Of a stretch of 64,000 nucleotides of DNA, positions 34,791-48,249 are shown one piece after another. The stretch is from Chelydra serpentina. Taxonomy: Eukaryota; Chordata; Testudines; Chelydridae. The stretch covers positions 11,305,501 through 11,369,500 of the forward strand of contig JBAIAC010000030.1 of NCBI GenBank assembly GCA_037349315.1. The letters run 5' to 3'. Made by a program: the position numbers and the translations under genes. The notes beneath the pieces were generated by a model, which searched no databases, was not told where the DNA came from, and saw only the letters and a list, made by a program, of their open reading frames with translations. Numbering within the stretch: the first letter of the stretch is position 1; each line of letters begins with the position of its first letter.

Positions 34791-37023
34791 TGTCTACTGC
34801 TTTAGTCAAGGAGATCAAAATCTAGCTCATTTAATGCCCTCCTCCCTTCTTGGCATTGGCTCTTCCAGCACAGAACAGGAATTCGATAGCTTTTTAAGCA
34901 TCACATAGAGCAATATTGGGAATGTCTGTATCCACTTTCTGCACACAAATTTCTGCTATGCATAAATCTAAACAGAGGGAGGAGTTCATCCTCCCTAGCT
35001 GCCAGAAAGAACCCTCAGGTACTGAGCCTTTGAGCAGGAGTCAGGATTTAGCCTTTAATTACCAATTCCTTTCTTGCTTCCCATCCTTGGCAAAGACAGA
35101 TTAATTGTGCTAGACACCAGGCAGGACACACACCTACTCTGTCACACTGAAGTTTAGTGAGGGTAAAAAGGACTTCAATGTCATCTGAAGCATCTGGCAT
35201 TGGCCACTCTCAGAGATGGTATAAAGGCCTAGATGGAATGCTGGCCTAATCCAGTATAATAATTTTATATTCCATGCTCCAAATGTATGTGTAAGTCTCT
35301 AGATGATTAAAAGAACCAGTATTCTGCATTTGAGCATCATATGGATTTTTTATGTACAAACAAATAAACTTGGATTAAATACCTAAGCAAAGTCTGATTC
35401 TATGGGTTTCCCCTAACTTTTGTTAGTTTCCTATAACATATTTACTACAGCATGATCTTGGTCACAGAAACACGATAACAAGCGGGAGAAATCTAGAGTG
35501 CCAAAAGCAATATACAAGTTAATTTTTTGGATTCATCAATAGTTCCTCTAATGCCCTGTGAAATATTTAAAACCTGGCTGCCTGGATGTAAAATGGTACT
35601 ACTATCACGTGGCATAATAATCATGCTGGATACATACTTGAATTACTCACTGGGCCAGAGCTATCAAGCTTTATTGAGTTGGTAAAATCTAATGGTTGTA
35701 AAAGATCAACGTTGGTTTATGAATCTGGCTCACAGGAAAAAGAAAAAACAGGAGAGAAAATGCTTTATTCAAATCAGCTTCCAGCATTATATCTTAAACT
35801 GTAGACAATAAAATAAATTAATATTTGATCTAGATCTATTCAATATATTTAAAATATGTCCTATTATACATTCTCTGTTATATATTGTCTTATTCAAGAA
35901 TATGCTCTGTTAATAAAATGCTATATTGCATTAATAGTTAAACGCCAGATTCTATCAAAGGCAATCATGGCTCACCTGAAACAAAAAAACAGAATTATAA
36001 TTTTCTGTATAGTGTTGTCACTGGTTAGACTGCGTGGATACTGAATTGTTAACTAACTGCAACAAAAGAATCACCATTCTAATGAGGATAATATATCATG
36101 GCAATGTCAATTTGATTAATGTAATGGGGGCACATTTCAGAAGAAGGAAATTACAGGTCATTAGGAGTACATTCAAATTATGTTACGGGGTTGAATGATT
36201 TTCTTCATTTTCTTACATATATACGGAATATTTTGTTTTGTATGTTTATGTTTTGTTTTAAAATCTCAAAGCATTCTTCTTTCCAAGTTAACCATGTTTA
36301 ACACAATTTGGCTGGTAATACTTTTCCAGGTTATATAAACATCTTAATTCTGGGCTGGTTAGAAAAAAAAGAAAACCAACAAATAACTGATTTTTATTAA
36401 TAAAATTCACACACAAACACCATATGTTTACACAGCCCTTTACAAATACACAGTAAACTAAGCTCCTTCCCCCCAAAAAATTAAGTTAGACAAAAAACTA
36501 ATGAAAGACAAGACATGGCATAACAGTTCAGATAAGGAAGAAGAGGTTTATGGGGAAGGCAGCCTTGTGGAAAGTAAACAGCAAGGAGTAGGAAAAAGAG
36601 AAAACGAGCAGTAAAGTAAGGATTAAGGATAATATAGGCAGCAGGAGATGGAATAGAGGAAAATCAGAGCCGAGACATAGGTGAGGGTAAGATTATATAA
36701 GGCCTAGTAGATTAAGATAAGGAGCTTGAATGTGATATGGCAGAAGATAGAAAGCCATTGAAAGGATATGAAGTCTGTATACAGTTGACAAAAGCCAAGG
36801 AACGTACGTATATGCTCTGGGCTAAACCAAGCCCTCAGAGAAAAAGTTGCGCAAGGGCCAGAGGTATGCGGATAATTTCATAAGCTTCTACTTATAGAGT
36901 TTACAAAAAACATTCAGGGGTGGAGAGGAATGGGATTTTCATTACTACAGAGGGTGGCATGAAGCTTGGCTGAAAATGTCCCTATCGGAGACGAAAGAGA
37001 TGTACAGAAGAGAGGCGTGGAAC
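34791..37023. other. Intron, no gene; a CR1-like scrap at 35188-35265
   Basis: AT-rich intron. At 35188-35265 'catctggcattggccactct' followed by 'gctggcctaatccagtataa' is a decayed CR1 3' end in plus orientation. Nothing else recognised. Confidence 0.5.
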
Positions 37024-37031
37024 CTGCATAC

Positions 37032-37133
37032 TAGGTGACCAGATAGCAAGTGTGAAAAATTGGGACATGGGTGGGGGTAATAGGTGCCTATATAAGAAAA
37101 AGCCCCAAATATCGGGACTGTCAGGTCACCCTA
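37032..37133. mobile_element. 102-bp MITE with hAT-type target duplication
   Basis: Termini TAGGTGACCAGATAG and CTGTCAGGTCACCCTA are inverted complements with a few mismatches. It is flanked by 8-mers CTGCATAC (37024-37031) and CTGCATAT (37134-37141), 7 of 8 identical. The interior includes 'gcctatataagaaaaagccc'. Resembles an abundant turtle MITE. Confidence 0.8.
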
Positions 37134-37338
37134 CTGCATATGCACAGAGCAACCACACAGGACAAAGATGGGTGGAGGCAGGAGGGGCACTGGTTCATGT
37201 ACATCTATAGAAGCTCTTTTTGGCCAGTACTTTCTGTTTCAGACTCAGGGACAATAGGATGGCAAAGGGCAAGGACTGCCATGGTTCCAAGACCAAATCC
37301 AGGCATCCATAACCCATAGCACTGCCAGAAATCTGTGA

Positions 37339-37673
37339 AAGGCTACGTCTACACTTGGAGCTGGGGTGTGATTCTCAGCTTACATAGATATACTCATGCT
37401 AGCTTGACTAGAGCTAGCGCACTAAAACAGTAGTGTAGCCGGGGTAGCATGGGCCACAGGAAGCGGCAGCACGGGCTAGCCATGGTGACTACGTACCCAG
37501 GAGCTTCAAGTAATTTTGGACATGGCATGGCTAGCTTGTGCCGCCTCTCGTTGCTGTCTGTGCTACCCCAGCTACACTACTATTTTTAGTGTGCTCGCTC
37601 AATGACAGCAAGTGCAAGTATGTCTATGTGAGATAAGAACCAGACCCCTGGCTACAAGTGTAGACATATCTTA
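37339..37673. mobile_element. Foldback element, 335 bp
   Basis: Two arms of about 150 bp (37339-37485 and 37521-37673) are inverted complements over nearly their full length around a spacer of about 35 bp. Paired blocks include ACGTCTACACTTG with CAAGTGTAGACAT, GTAGTGTAGCCGGGGTAGCA with TGCTACCCCAGCTACACTAC, and GGCTAGCCATG with CATGGCTAGC. This is a foldback-type non-autonomous DNA transposon. Target duplication not seen. Confidence 0.85.
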
Positions 37674-38145
37674 AGTTAAAACTGATTCAGACGACATTAA
37701 ACTTATTTGCCAACTAGTTGTATGCTACCTGACATTTTGCTAGGGAATGCTGCTGCTCAGAGGGCTTCCTCAAGTTCGGCACCCTCTCAACCCAGCCATG
37801 CATTAGATGACTGCGGATCACCAAATGCATACAAATTTCATTGAGAGGCGTCAGTGGAGTTGGAAGAAAGGAGAAGAGGCCATTTAGTCTTCACAACTCA
37901 TTGTCTCCACCAAATTTTGGCCTGCCCCAGCAAAATCCTCCCCCCCTCCAAGCCATCCACAGCATTTTATTAGTGGAAAATTAAGCCCTCTCTAACTTAT
38001 GCTACTGGAAAAGCTCAAAAAGCATGGTGAACTAAAGGAGGGGGTTTCATCTGATTTCTCTTTGATTTGAGTCAGACTAACATTATTTAAACATAGTTTT
38101 TTTTCATCTTCAGTGCTGGAGTCACTCTTTGTCAAAGTACTTATA
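37674..38145. other. Intron, no gene
   Basis: No feature recognised. Confidence 0.5.
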
Positions 38146-38149
38146 TGGC

Positions 38150-38335
38150 CCTTCTCACCACAGTATCCTCAGAACACCTCCATTTTACAGACAGGAAACT
38201 CAGGCACAGAGAGATTTGTTTTGACTTGCTCAGGATCACACAGGAAATCTGTGGCAGAGCTGAGGACTGAACAGAGATCTTAAGTCCCAGTCCAGGGTCT
38301 TGACTACAAGACCATCCTTCCTTACAATATTTGTA
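38150..38335 (-). repeat. MIR-type SINE, antisense
   Basis: 'ccattttacagacaggaaac', 'actcaggcacagagagattt' and 'ggatcacacaggaaatctgt' are the reverse of the MIR core region. Confidence 0.75.
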
Positions 38336-41300
38336 AAGTATACTGGTTGTAGTCAAGTTAAAATTAAAATAAATATTGATATACATATATTTATAGGACT
38401 ACATGTTTATTTACTTTAATTGATTTATTCAGTATTTATTAAGGCCTGATTCCGCAGTCCGTACTAAGATAAAAATTCCCATCAAAGTCAATGGTAATGA
38501 GTTGTTGGAAGTCAGTGATAGTTTTGCTTGAGTAAGGATAATGGGATCAGACCCTTACACTCCCATATTAGATTCAGCCTTTTCTTCTTACAATGGCAAG
38601 AGACACATTTTCAGCAAACTTGAAAAAAGTGAACACGGTTCAACTGTCAGTGATAGCGCAATGATCCATGAGCAATAAACCAATATACAGTATTATATAA
38701 TATGACAGACTATGTTGTGTTTATTTATTTGTAAATATAACCATTGCCAGTGGGTTAGAGATCAACAGCCAATATACATTTTAGAAAGTATATATATTAT
38801 CTTTAACATATCAGGCATCCAGCCATAAATAGATAATATCCAAAAACATGCCATATTCAATTCTAAACAATTTTAATATGGTCTCCTAAAATACTTAGAG
38901 AGCAAAAAGACGCGTCGATAGCAATAATGGACCATCAACTCCTCTGTTATAGGATTTTAATTTACTAAACTGGTAAAATGAGTTTGTCTAAATTATGCCC
39001 CAACTACTTTACGGAAATTTTAATACTGAGCCTGGCCTGTAGCTGCATTTGTATGATAAACCGAAGTTGTATCTGGCAGTATTTTATTATTAAAATGTGG
39101 TTCCCTGTAGCGTAGATTAGAAAAGACAAAAGGAAAATAACAGGGGAGAGAAAGAAAGATTCGACCCAGCCCTACATTGTATAGTACAGATCTGCCCCAG
39201 TGAATTCAGCAAAGGTGCTGATGCTCAGAGCAAGCAGGTGCTGTAGCACCTAGGAAAGTGCAGCAGATTCTGCAATGTCTCTGGAAGGCTGCCAGGGGGG
39301 GTGCATTGGTGCACTGCTGAGACAACAGGATCAAGCTTTGTAACGTTCATTACCACACTGGGAAACTGTCTCAGGATAGTTGGACCCACCAATAGTTCCT
39401 CGGACGTTCGTCAGATTCTCATTTTACATTCTGATATTCCTCACTTGGCACCAAACTTCCTTAACATGCCTTTCAATCCCTCATATTTGGTCCCATGCAC
39501 CACTTCTCACCAAAATGGTTCTAATAAAGCTAACTTGAAGTTTCTCAAACTGTTCTGTAGCTAGGACATGGCAAGAAAAAATTTCAAACTTATGATTAAG
39601 ACCCCTTTGTCACATGAAGTTCTATCTTTAAGAGGGCTTGTCTGAACAACTTCTAGTTCGATTAAAAAAAATAATCTGCTGGCCACATACCAAACATATC
39701 ATGTCTGAAGCTAAAGGGACTTCTAACGGGTATTTTAATGTTGTCAAGGGTGTGTATGTGTGTGTGTGTGAGCCAACATGCATGCACACACAACTGGGTA
39801 TACAACGGGATGACAGACTCAACCTTACTATAGATTGGCTGTTGCAGCTCTATAATAAAGTGGCCTTACTAAGGTTATTTGTAGTGATTTTACACTGTTC
39901 AGTTGCAAAACCAAGTAAATTGATAATGTTGTCCTTACATTACTTCATTAGGTGTGAACACCAAAAGACTGTGGTCACTAGTAATGAGGAGTACACAGAG
40001 GGGGATAAGAGACGATGGGGAGGGGAATGCAGAGAATGAGAAGAGCAATGTAATTCAGTGGGGTATGCTATAAATTAAACTACTGCTAATTTCCCAAGGG
40101 ATGTGTATACTTAACCTTCACATCTGGCACCCAGGTTTAAATATCATTAAGGAGTTTTGCTTTAAAAAACAAAAGGAAATACACTGAAGTGCTCTGAAAT
40201 CACAATGTAAAATTGTTTACATAGTGGCTGTGGATTTTATCTTGGAAAGAAAATCCAGAATATAGATAATCTGCATGCTGGATGTTTATGGCCTCAAGAA
40301 TCAGTTGCCTCAGACAGAGGAGATGTTCACAAGAACAAAACCAAAGCTAACATCAGCCAAAACACGAAGAATCAGTATCAGTTCTAGAACTGTTAGTACA
40401 ATTGCCTACAGTTAGCCAAAGAGACACTCCTAACACTTTGAAGTATTTCTTTTACAGGCTTCTTATATTGCTAATCATGCCTCATTGTAGTTGTGGATGG
40501 TTAATCATGCTCCTGCAAAACAGCAGCAATGGGAGAAGACAGGGGTTGAAATTATATGATGAGTGAAAAGTACTTCAATAAAAGACCGCCTTTGCTTTCA
40601 AATGCCTTGCAAAATATACAGGGCTCAATCCTCAGGTCTTTATTCAGAGAAAAGTTCCAATGGAGTCATTCAAAGTCAATGGGAGTTTTGACTCAGTGAG
40701 GAGCTCAAGGCTGGGCCCTTTCTGTACATATGTGCTCACATGCACTGAAATCTGTTACCTTAAAAAAAACCCTTAAAAACCAAAACTTAGCTGCCTCTTA
40801 GATTGGACCAAAACACTACAGCTTATAATAGTGTTAGTAAAGCATTTTGGATCATCACTGTTATATACATGAGTATTACAGTAGAGATGAAAAAGAACTG
40901 CAGACAATGTACAAACAAATATAGACATTATTTCTTAACCTGCATAAATGCATGCATACTGCATGTGCTGTACTGCTTTGGGCTATGTTAGGTCACATTG
41001 TGTGCTATACATTCTTATTCATTATAAGATTTAATAGGACACGCCTATCAAAATATTTTGTACTCAGTTTTTTAAAAACTGCATGCACAATTAATTCATT
41101 GAATTTTGCCAATACCTAAAGCAGCAGCAAGTATTTGGTATTATTATATTTTACTTGCAGACTCAATAGCTGACTGCAATAAAGGAATGGTAGTGGATTG
41201 GGGATAGTTAAAATGGTATTCCACTGCAACTATACAAGTCATTTTGTCTGAATATGAAACTCAGGAATTTAGGTTATTTCCTTGAACCTGTAGAATTATA

Positions 41301-41639
41301 TAGCATACTTCTTTCATCTTTACTTACTTACTTGTTCTTTAAAATTACAAAACGGCAGACAAAAGGTGAAAAGACAAACAAAAATGATCAGATTCATAAT
41401 TGTATATAGAACACACCTGTGAACTATACTGATCACCATTATAAAAGAAAAATTAATCAACAGATACTGCACAATGATTTCCCAGGAATTATAGTTTATT
41501 TCCCCTTACTGGACATAGGGGAAAAAATCTGTGGTGTCTCAGATACTGTTGTGATGAATGTTGAAAATTACATCTACTGTAGATACATAATAAAACAGGA
41601 TAAATACTTTGTATACACATATAGTGATTATCTCTGAGA
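38336..41639. other. Intron, no gene
   Basis: About 3.3 kb with a (TG)n stretch at about 39750-39770 and decayed short repeats ('agattccgcagtcc' and 'ccatcaaagtcaatgg' types near 38445-38500). No supported gene. Confidence 0.5.
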
Positions 41640-41647
41640 ACTCGTGA

Positions 41648-43292
41648 AAGATGGGAGAGATCCCAGAGGATTGGAAAAGGGAAAATATAGTACCTATCTA
41701 TAAAAAGGGGAATAAGGACAACCCAGGGAATTATAGACCCATCAATTTAACTTCAGTACGCAGGAAGATAATGGAGTAAATAATCAAAGAATCAATTTGT
41801 AAGCACCTAGAAGATAATAAGGTGATAGAAACAGTCAACATGGATTTGTCAAGAACAAATCATGTCAACCCAACCTAATATCCTTCTTTAACAAGGTAAC
41901 AAGTCTTGTGGATAGAGGGAAAGCAGATGCGATATATCTCAACACTAATAAGGCTTTTGATACTGTCTCACATGACCTTCTCATAAGCAAACTAGGGAAA
42001 TATAGCTTAGATTAACCTACTATAAGGTAGGTGCACAACTGCTTGGAAAACCATACTCAGAGAGTAGTTATCCATGGTTCACAGTAAAGCTGGACACACA
42101 TATTTATAGGATTTTGCAGGGATCTGTCCTGCATCCAGTTCTATTCAATATCTTCATAAATGACTTGAATAATGACAGAGAAAGTACAATTATAAATAAG
42201 GCCCCACTTGACTCGCGGGATGATTGTCAAATAATTGCAGCTGAGTTGTGAACAAGACATGAAAAATTGTAGAAAAAATGATAATGGACCTTTGTTAATT
42301 GTGGCTGATAGCCGGAGCCCGACCACACACAGGGCTGACAGCCAGAGCGAATTAAAATCAAAATTGCCTTGGACGCCTAATATTGTGGGATCTGAAATTT
42401 CCGCAGTATCACAAATTAAGGAGGGCCTTACTTATAAAGTTTGTGGATGATACCAAACTGGGAGGGATTACAAGCACCTTGGAGGACAAGGTTAGAATTA
42501 AAAATGTTCTTGACAAACTGAAGAAATGCCCTGAAATAAGTGGGATGAAATTCAATAAGGATATATGCAAAGTACTACATTTAGGAAGGAATAATCAGTT
42601 GCACAAATACAACATGGGAAATGACTGCCTAGGAAGAAGTACTACTGAAAAGAATCTGAAAGTTATTGTGGATCACAAACTAAAGATGAGTCAACAATAG
42701 AATACTTTTGCATAAAAAGCGAACATCATTCTGGAATGTATTAGCAGAAGTGTTGTAAGCAAGACACAGGAAGTAATTCTTCCACTCTACTCAGCAACTG
42801 ATAAGGCCTCATCTGGAGAAAAGATGTGGACAAATTGGAGAAAGTCCAGAGGACAGCAACAAAAATGAGTAATGGTCTAGAAAACATGGCCCACGAAGAA
42901 AGATTGAAAAAACTGGGGTTTAGTCTGGCGAAAAGAAGACTGAAAGGGGACATGCTAACTGTCTTCAAGTATATAAAAGGTTGTTATACAGGAGGGTGAT
43001 ATATTGTTCTCCTTATCCACTGAGTATAGGACAAGAAGTAATGGGCTTAAATTGCAGGAAAGAAGATTTAGGTTAGACATTAGGAAAAAAGTTCCTAACT
43101 AAAAGGTAGGTAAGCACTGCAACAAATTACCTAGGGAGGTTGTGGAATCACTGTCTTTGGAGTTTTTAATAACAGGTTAGAAAAACACCTGTCAAATATG
43201 GTATAGATAATACTTAGTCCTGCCTCAGTGTAGAGGACTGGACTATATGATCTACTGAGGTCCCTTCCAGTCCTACACATCTATGATTCTAT
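41648..43292 (+). mobile_element. CR1 LINE relic carrying a nested MITE
   Basis: Decayed CR1 reverse transcriptase. Recognisable pieces are IPEDWKRENIVPIYKKGNKD, NPGNYRPINLTSV, KAFDTVSHDLLISKL, SVLHPVLFNIFINDL, then after the insertion KFVDDTKLGGI (42438 onward, where FADD is expected) and the C-terminal segment. The frame is broken many times. The tail with 'ctgaggtcccttccagtcct' and ATCTATGATTCTATAG ends at about 43292. A 234-bp MITE interrupts it at 42197-42430. Confidence 0.9.
42197..42430. mobile_element. Nested 234-bp hAT-type MITE inside CR1
   Basis: Interrupts the CR1 just before its FADD-region codons. The ends TAAGGCCCCA and GAGGGCCTTA are inverted complements with 8 of 10 matches. 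Flanking 8-mers ATTATAAA (42189-42196) and CTTATAAA (42431-42438) match at 7 of 8, an 8-bp target duplication. Removing the insert and one flank copy restores the usual CR1 reading into the VDDTK segment. Confidence 0.85.
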
Positions 43293-43295
43293 AGT

Positions 43296-45210
43296 TAAGA
43301 ATGTTTTAAGTACATCAGAAGCAGGAAGCCTCCTAAACAACCATTGGGGCCACTGGATGATCGAGATGCTAAAAGGAGAACTCAAGGACAATAAGGCCAT
43401 TGTGGAGAAACTAAATGAATTCTTTGCATCAGTCTCACAGTTGAGGATGTGAGGGAGATTCCCAAACCTGAGCCATTCTTTTTAGGTGACAAATCTGAGG
43501 AACTGTCTCAGACTGAGGTGTCATTAGAGGAGGTTTTGGAACAAACTGATATACTAAACAGTAATAAGTCACCAGAACCAGATGGTATTCACCTAAGAGT
43601 TCTGAAGGAACTCAAATGTGAAATCTCAGGACTACTAACTGTAGTCTGTAATCTATTTAAATCAGTTTCTGTACCAAATGACTGGAGGATAGCTAATGTG
43701 ATGCCAATTTTTAAAAAGGGCTCCAGAGGTGATCCTGGCAATTACAGGCTGGTAAGACTGACTTCAGTACCAGGCAAACTGGTTGAAACTATAGTAAAGA
43801 GCAAAATTGTCAGAGACAGAATTTGTTGGTGAAGAGACAACATGTTTTTTGTAAAGGGAAACAATGCTTCACCAATCTACTAGAATTCTTTGAGGGTGTC
43901 AACAAGCATGTGGACAAGGGGGATCCAGTAGATATAGTGTATTTAGATTTTCAGTAAGCCTTTGACGAGGTCTCTCACCAAAGGCCCTTAAGTAAAGTAA
44001 GCTGCCACGGGATAAGAGGGAAGGTGCTCTCATGGTTTGGTAACTGGTTAAAAAAGATAGGAAACAAAGGGTAGGAATAAATGGTCAGTTTTCAGAATGC
44101 AGAGAGGTAAATAGCGGTGTCCCCTAGGGGTCTGTTCTGGAACCAGTCCTATTCAACATATTCATTAATGATCTGGAAAAGGGGGTAAACAGTGAGGTGG
44201 CAAAATTTGCAGATGATACAAAACTACTCAAGATAGTTAAGTTCCAGGCAGACTGCAAAGAGCTACAAAAAGATCTCTCAAAACTGGATGACTGGGCAAC
44301 AAAATGGCAGATGAAATTCAATGTTGACCAATGCAAAGTAATGCACACTGGAAACAATCCCAAGTATACATATAAAATGATGGCGTCTAAATTAGCTGGT
44401 ACCACTCAAGAAAGATATCTTGGAATCATTGTGGATAGTTCTCTGAAAGCATCCACTCAATGTGCAGTGGCAGTCAAAAACGCTAACAGAATGTTGGAAA
44501 TCATTAAGAAAGGAATAGATAATAACATAGAAAATATCATATTGCCTCTATATAAATCCATGGTATGCCCACATCTTGAATACTGCTTGCAGATGTGGTC
44601 ACCCCATCTCAAAAAAGATATGTTGGAATTAGAAAAGGTTCAGAAAAGGACAACAAAAATTATTAGGGGTATGGAACGGCTGCCATATGAGAGATAAGAA
44701 GACTGGGACTTCTCAGCTTGGAAAAAAGATGACTAAGGGGGGATATGATTGAGGTCTATAAAATCATGACTGGTGTGAAGAAAGTAAATAAGGAAGTGTT
44801 ATTTATTCCTTCTCATAACACAAGAGCTAGGGGTCACCCAATGAAATTAATAGGCAGCAGGTTTAAAACAATAAAAGGAAGTATTTTTTCACACAATGCA
44901 CAGTCAACCTGTGGAACTCTTTGTCAGAGGATGTTGTGAAGACCAAGACTATAACAGGGTTCAAAAAAGAACTACATACTATTCATGGAGGATAGATCGA
45001 TCAATGGCTATTAGCCAGGATGGGCAGGGATGGTGTCCCTAGCCTCTGTTTGCCAGAAGCTGGGAATGGGTGACAGGGGATAGATCACTTGATGATTACC
45101 TGTTCTGTTCATTCCCTCTGGGGCACCTGGCATTGGCCACTGTCGGAAGACAGGACACTGGGCTAGGTGGACTTTTGGTCTGACCCACTAAGGCTGTTCT
45201 TATGTTCTCA
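43296..45210 (+). mobile_element. CR1 LINE, second copy in tandem
   Basis: 5'-truncated CR1 that starts directly after the tail of the preceding copy. Frames: 43449-43832 (PEPDGIHLRVLKELKCEI, VPNDWRIANVMPIFKKGSRG, DPGNYRLVRLTSVPGKLVE), then decayed with frameshifts and stops through the KAFD-like region, then 44197-44697 (AKFADDTKLL with intact FADD, WQMKFNVDQCKVMHTGNN, ENIILPLYKSMVCPHLEYC, LEKVQKRTTKIIRGMERLP), and a C-terminal part at 44745-44939. The 3' UTR runs from about 45000 to the GACCCACTAAGGCTGTTCTT terminus at about 45202. Closest in subfamily to the antisense copy at 5747. Inactive. Confidence 0.92.
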
Positions 45211-48200
45211 AGAAGAAGATATAGAAACACAACTAAATAAAAAAATACTTTCCTTATCTTCATCTATTTGTACACAAAGCTGTATTAGCTACACTGAATC
45301 TAACTTTGTTTCCCCAAGGAGACAGCCTGTGTGCTTCTGCCCATTTAAGGGTCTGTCCTTCTCTCACTCTTTAGTCCTCAGATAGAAGATCCAAACAGGA
45401 ACTCACTATTGAGGAATCCTACCTTCATCCTTAACTACTACTTCAGTGAACGCAGACAACCATTATCATCTTTCTCAGGTGCGGTATCGTACTCTGAACT
45501 TCCACCTTTGCCTCTGAGGCCACACAATACAGTACATCTATTCCCACATGGTCTCCAGCCTTCGAGGCAGAGAATGCCCTTCTGAGTATTGCTGTGCAAA
45601 GCTGGGTAGTCATCTCTGAATCTGAGTCTTCATCCAATCGAGAGTAGAGTTACAGGATAGCCATACTTATCACACATTACCTAACCTGCCCAACTTTAAT
45701 TTTACTTGGCATATCATTACTATATTGGATTTTTAATTCTCTATTCATCTGCAGACAAAAGACTATGCTCTTAAATAGATGGCCAAACTATCTGAGTGAA
45801 ACACAGAATAAAATGCTAATTGAGTCTGCTCCTAGACTAGCATTGCTTAGATCTTTGATGATACAAAACAGCAGTTAATGGAAATGTATGCAAGAAATTT
45901 TGCTTATTCAGTTCAGTCTATTTTGAGGGGGTTAATTAAAAAAATGTTCAAGGGGTTTGTTTTCTATGTATCAAGGTTAAGGACCCTGGTGTGTTTAAAC
46001 AGGTGGATAAGAGGGATAATGAGTGGGAAGATAGATACCAAAGAGATATTTTTTAAAGGAAATCAGTACATTAGGCAACAGGAAAGACTGAAATTATACG
46101 TGTGTGCAAACAGAAGAGTGGAACAAAGGCTAATATAAATTTTGACTTCTTTTGTAATCAACTCTCCTTTTGGGGTTTAAATATCAGTATCCTACAGCAA
46201 GCTGACAAAGGGCCAGATTGTGAGGCACCCCTGCACAGGCACAGAGGGATATGCAAGAAGCCTCCATTCCTCACATGGTAGTGTAGGGACCTCTCCCAGT
46301 AGCACTTTCTACATTCTAGAGGGCATGGGGACTGCTCATTGCTACTAGGAAGCAGAATGCCAAAAGTGCGAAAGGGAGGGTGGACCTATCCGCTCTCACT
46401 CACTGGCCCACAGAGCAGACCACACACCTCCTGTGTGCACAGAGAAGCACCAAAGGTGCTCTCCAGTGCTCCTCCTGAGATAAGGTGTGTTTTATCATCC
46501 ATATACGGGACTGCAATATAACTGTCACAATCCAGTCCAAACTGGGAAAGGGGCCTGTTACATGTTCTCTTTGGATAAATGTCATAACATGTCACAACTG
46601 CACTATCCCTGGGTAAGACAGACTGAGTCATTCGCATTTACCATGATGGAAGCTGTCAGACCATTCTACTTCATTCCTATGTAATGAAAGTCGAGGATGA
46701 TTTGAGAAAACGTGTTGCAATGTCCATTCTTATGCATTTCGGGACTGATCCAACTCTCAATAAACTCTCAGACAACGGAAAGACTCCCATGGACTTTAAT
46801 GGGAAATGGAGCAAGACCCTGAAGTATAATCAGCTTGTGTTTTTTATTGTCTCTCTGCTCTGTAAAAAACAAAAACAAAAAAGTCTACTATTGTTTAATG
46901 TAAGATGGGAAATATTACTGGCTGGCACTGTGGAAGGAAACAGAATTCAAGGATCAACGTTTAAAGCCACAAAAGATTGTGGTCTCCTTCAGAGCAAGCG
47001 TGATCAAAGGGCCAGAAAGTGGGCAAAGGAGTGCAGCGTCCTGCCCGGGCCCAAATGTTATTCCTAATTTACATCAGTGTGCAGCATATGAGGATCAGAA
47101 TCAAGCTCAGAAACCGGTACAAAAGTTACTGTGTCACCCTTACTACAGTCACTGATTTGCAGATTCAAACATCTGTTAAATATACATTTGCGTTGAGAGA
47201 GAAAGAATGACGTTTTTCTAAAATGTACCCTACGAGGGTGAATTACTGGCCCCATTGAAGTCAAAATGGCAAAACTCCCATTGACTTCATTAGGGATAGC
47301 AATTCACTCTAATTATTTAGTAAAAATGTGGGCAAATCTGAACCTAAAAGTCAAAGCAGAATCTTAAAAAAAATCAAAAAGCTGAGTTGACGTACAGAAT
47401 ATCAGAACTGTGCTATATGATTCATAAAATGCTCAAATTTTGCAATATATATGAACAAAAATCTTAAAATATTAACTCTGCCTTTTCTTTATTGCCAATA
47501 TTTATTTATTACTTTACGTGGTGCACCTGTCACCAATTCTAAGGGCACATTTACAATATTTAAAAAACAAACAAGATTAATAAATACTCCAATAAGGGCT
47601 TAACAGATCCATTCTGGGATGTTGACTGCTTTGTCAACGAGTGTAGAGGTGGGAGAGAGCCCTCAATTTCTACAGAATTTAAGCTTTTATTGGGAAACAC
47701 ACAGACACACACATATTATACATAAAGGGTAAAATGTTAAACTTGCCTCTTTAAGGTTAGTCTCCTAAATAGACGTATAATATTTGGAAATGTTCAGCAA
47801 ACCTACCTCCTCCCGAAGTCAATAGTAGCAGTGGGTGCTTTAAAAACCATGCCACTTTGATTTAGTTGCCTGCATATTAATTTAGAAGCCTAACTTTAGG
47901 CACTCAGGATTGAAAAGAATGTGAACATGGTTTCTAACCCTTATGTTTGCAAAGCTAGCCTTTCAAATGTGAACGGAAAGTAAACCAATGGAATATTTAT
48001 TGCCTTGTTGAGTCTGTAGAAAAACACTTCAGCACCTCATCTGCTGCTCATAGTTTTGCTAGAGCCGCAAAACAATAAAACTGTCTATGTTCCAGTCCCT
48101 TTCATTGCTGCTATTGAAAACCATGTGGGGGGCAGCAGTTATACTTCTAAAAAAATCATGTCATGCAGCTGCTATTTTGGAACACTATGAGCAGCAGCAA

Positions 48201-48240
48201 AGGCAAAGACTGGGTTATTTAGTGGGGATGCACCAGAACA
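45211..48240. other. Intron, no gene
   Basis: About 3 kb of intron. Decayed palindromic motifs occur at 46738-46800 and 47228-47310 ('ccattgacttcattaggg'). Open frames at 46339-47067 show no recognisable family. Confidence 0.5.
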
Positions 48241-48249
48241 TGGAGTTAG

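Noticed and set aside
46684..47067. 127-residue open frame
   Set aside because: It includes the common 'actcccatggactttaatgg' repeat motif and no recognisable domain.
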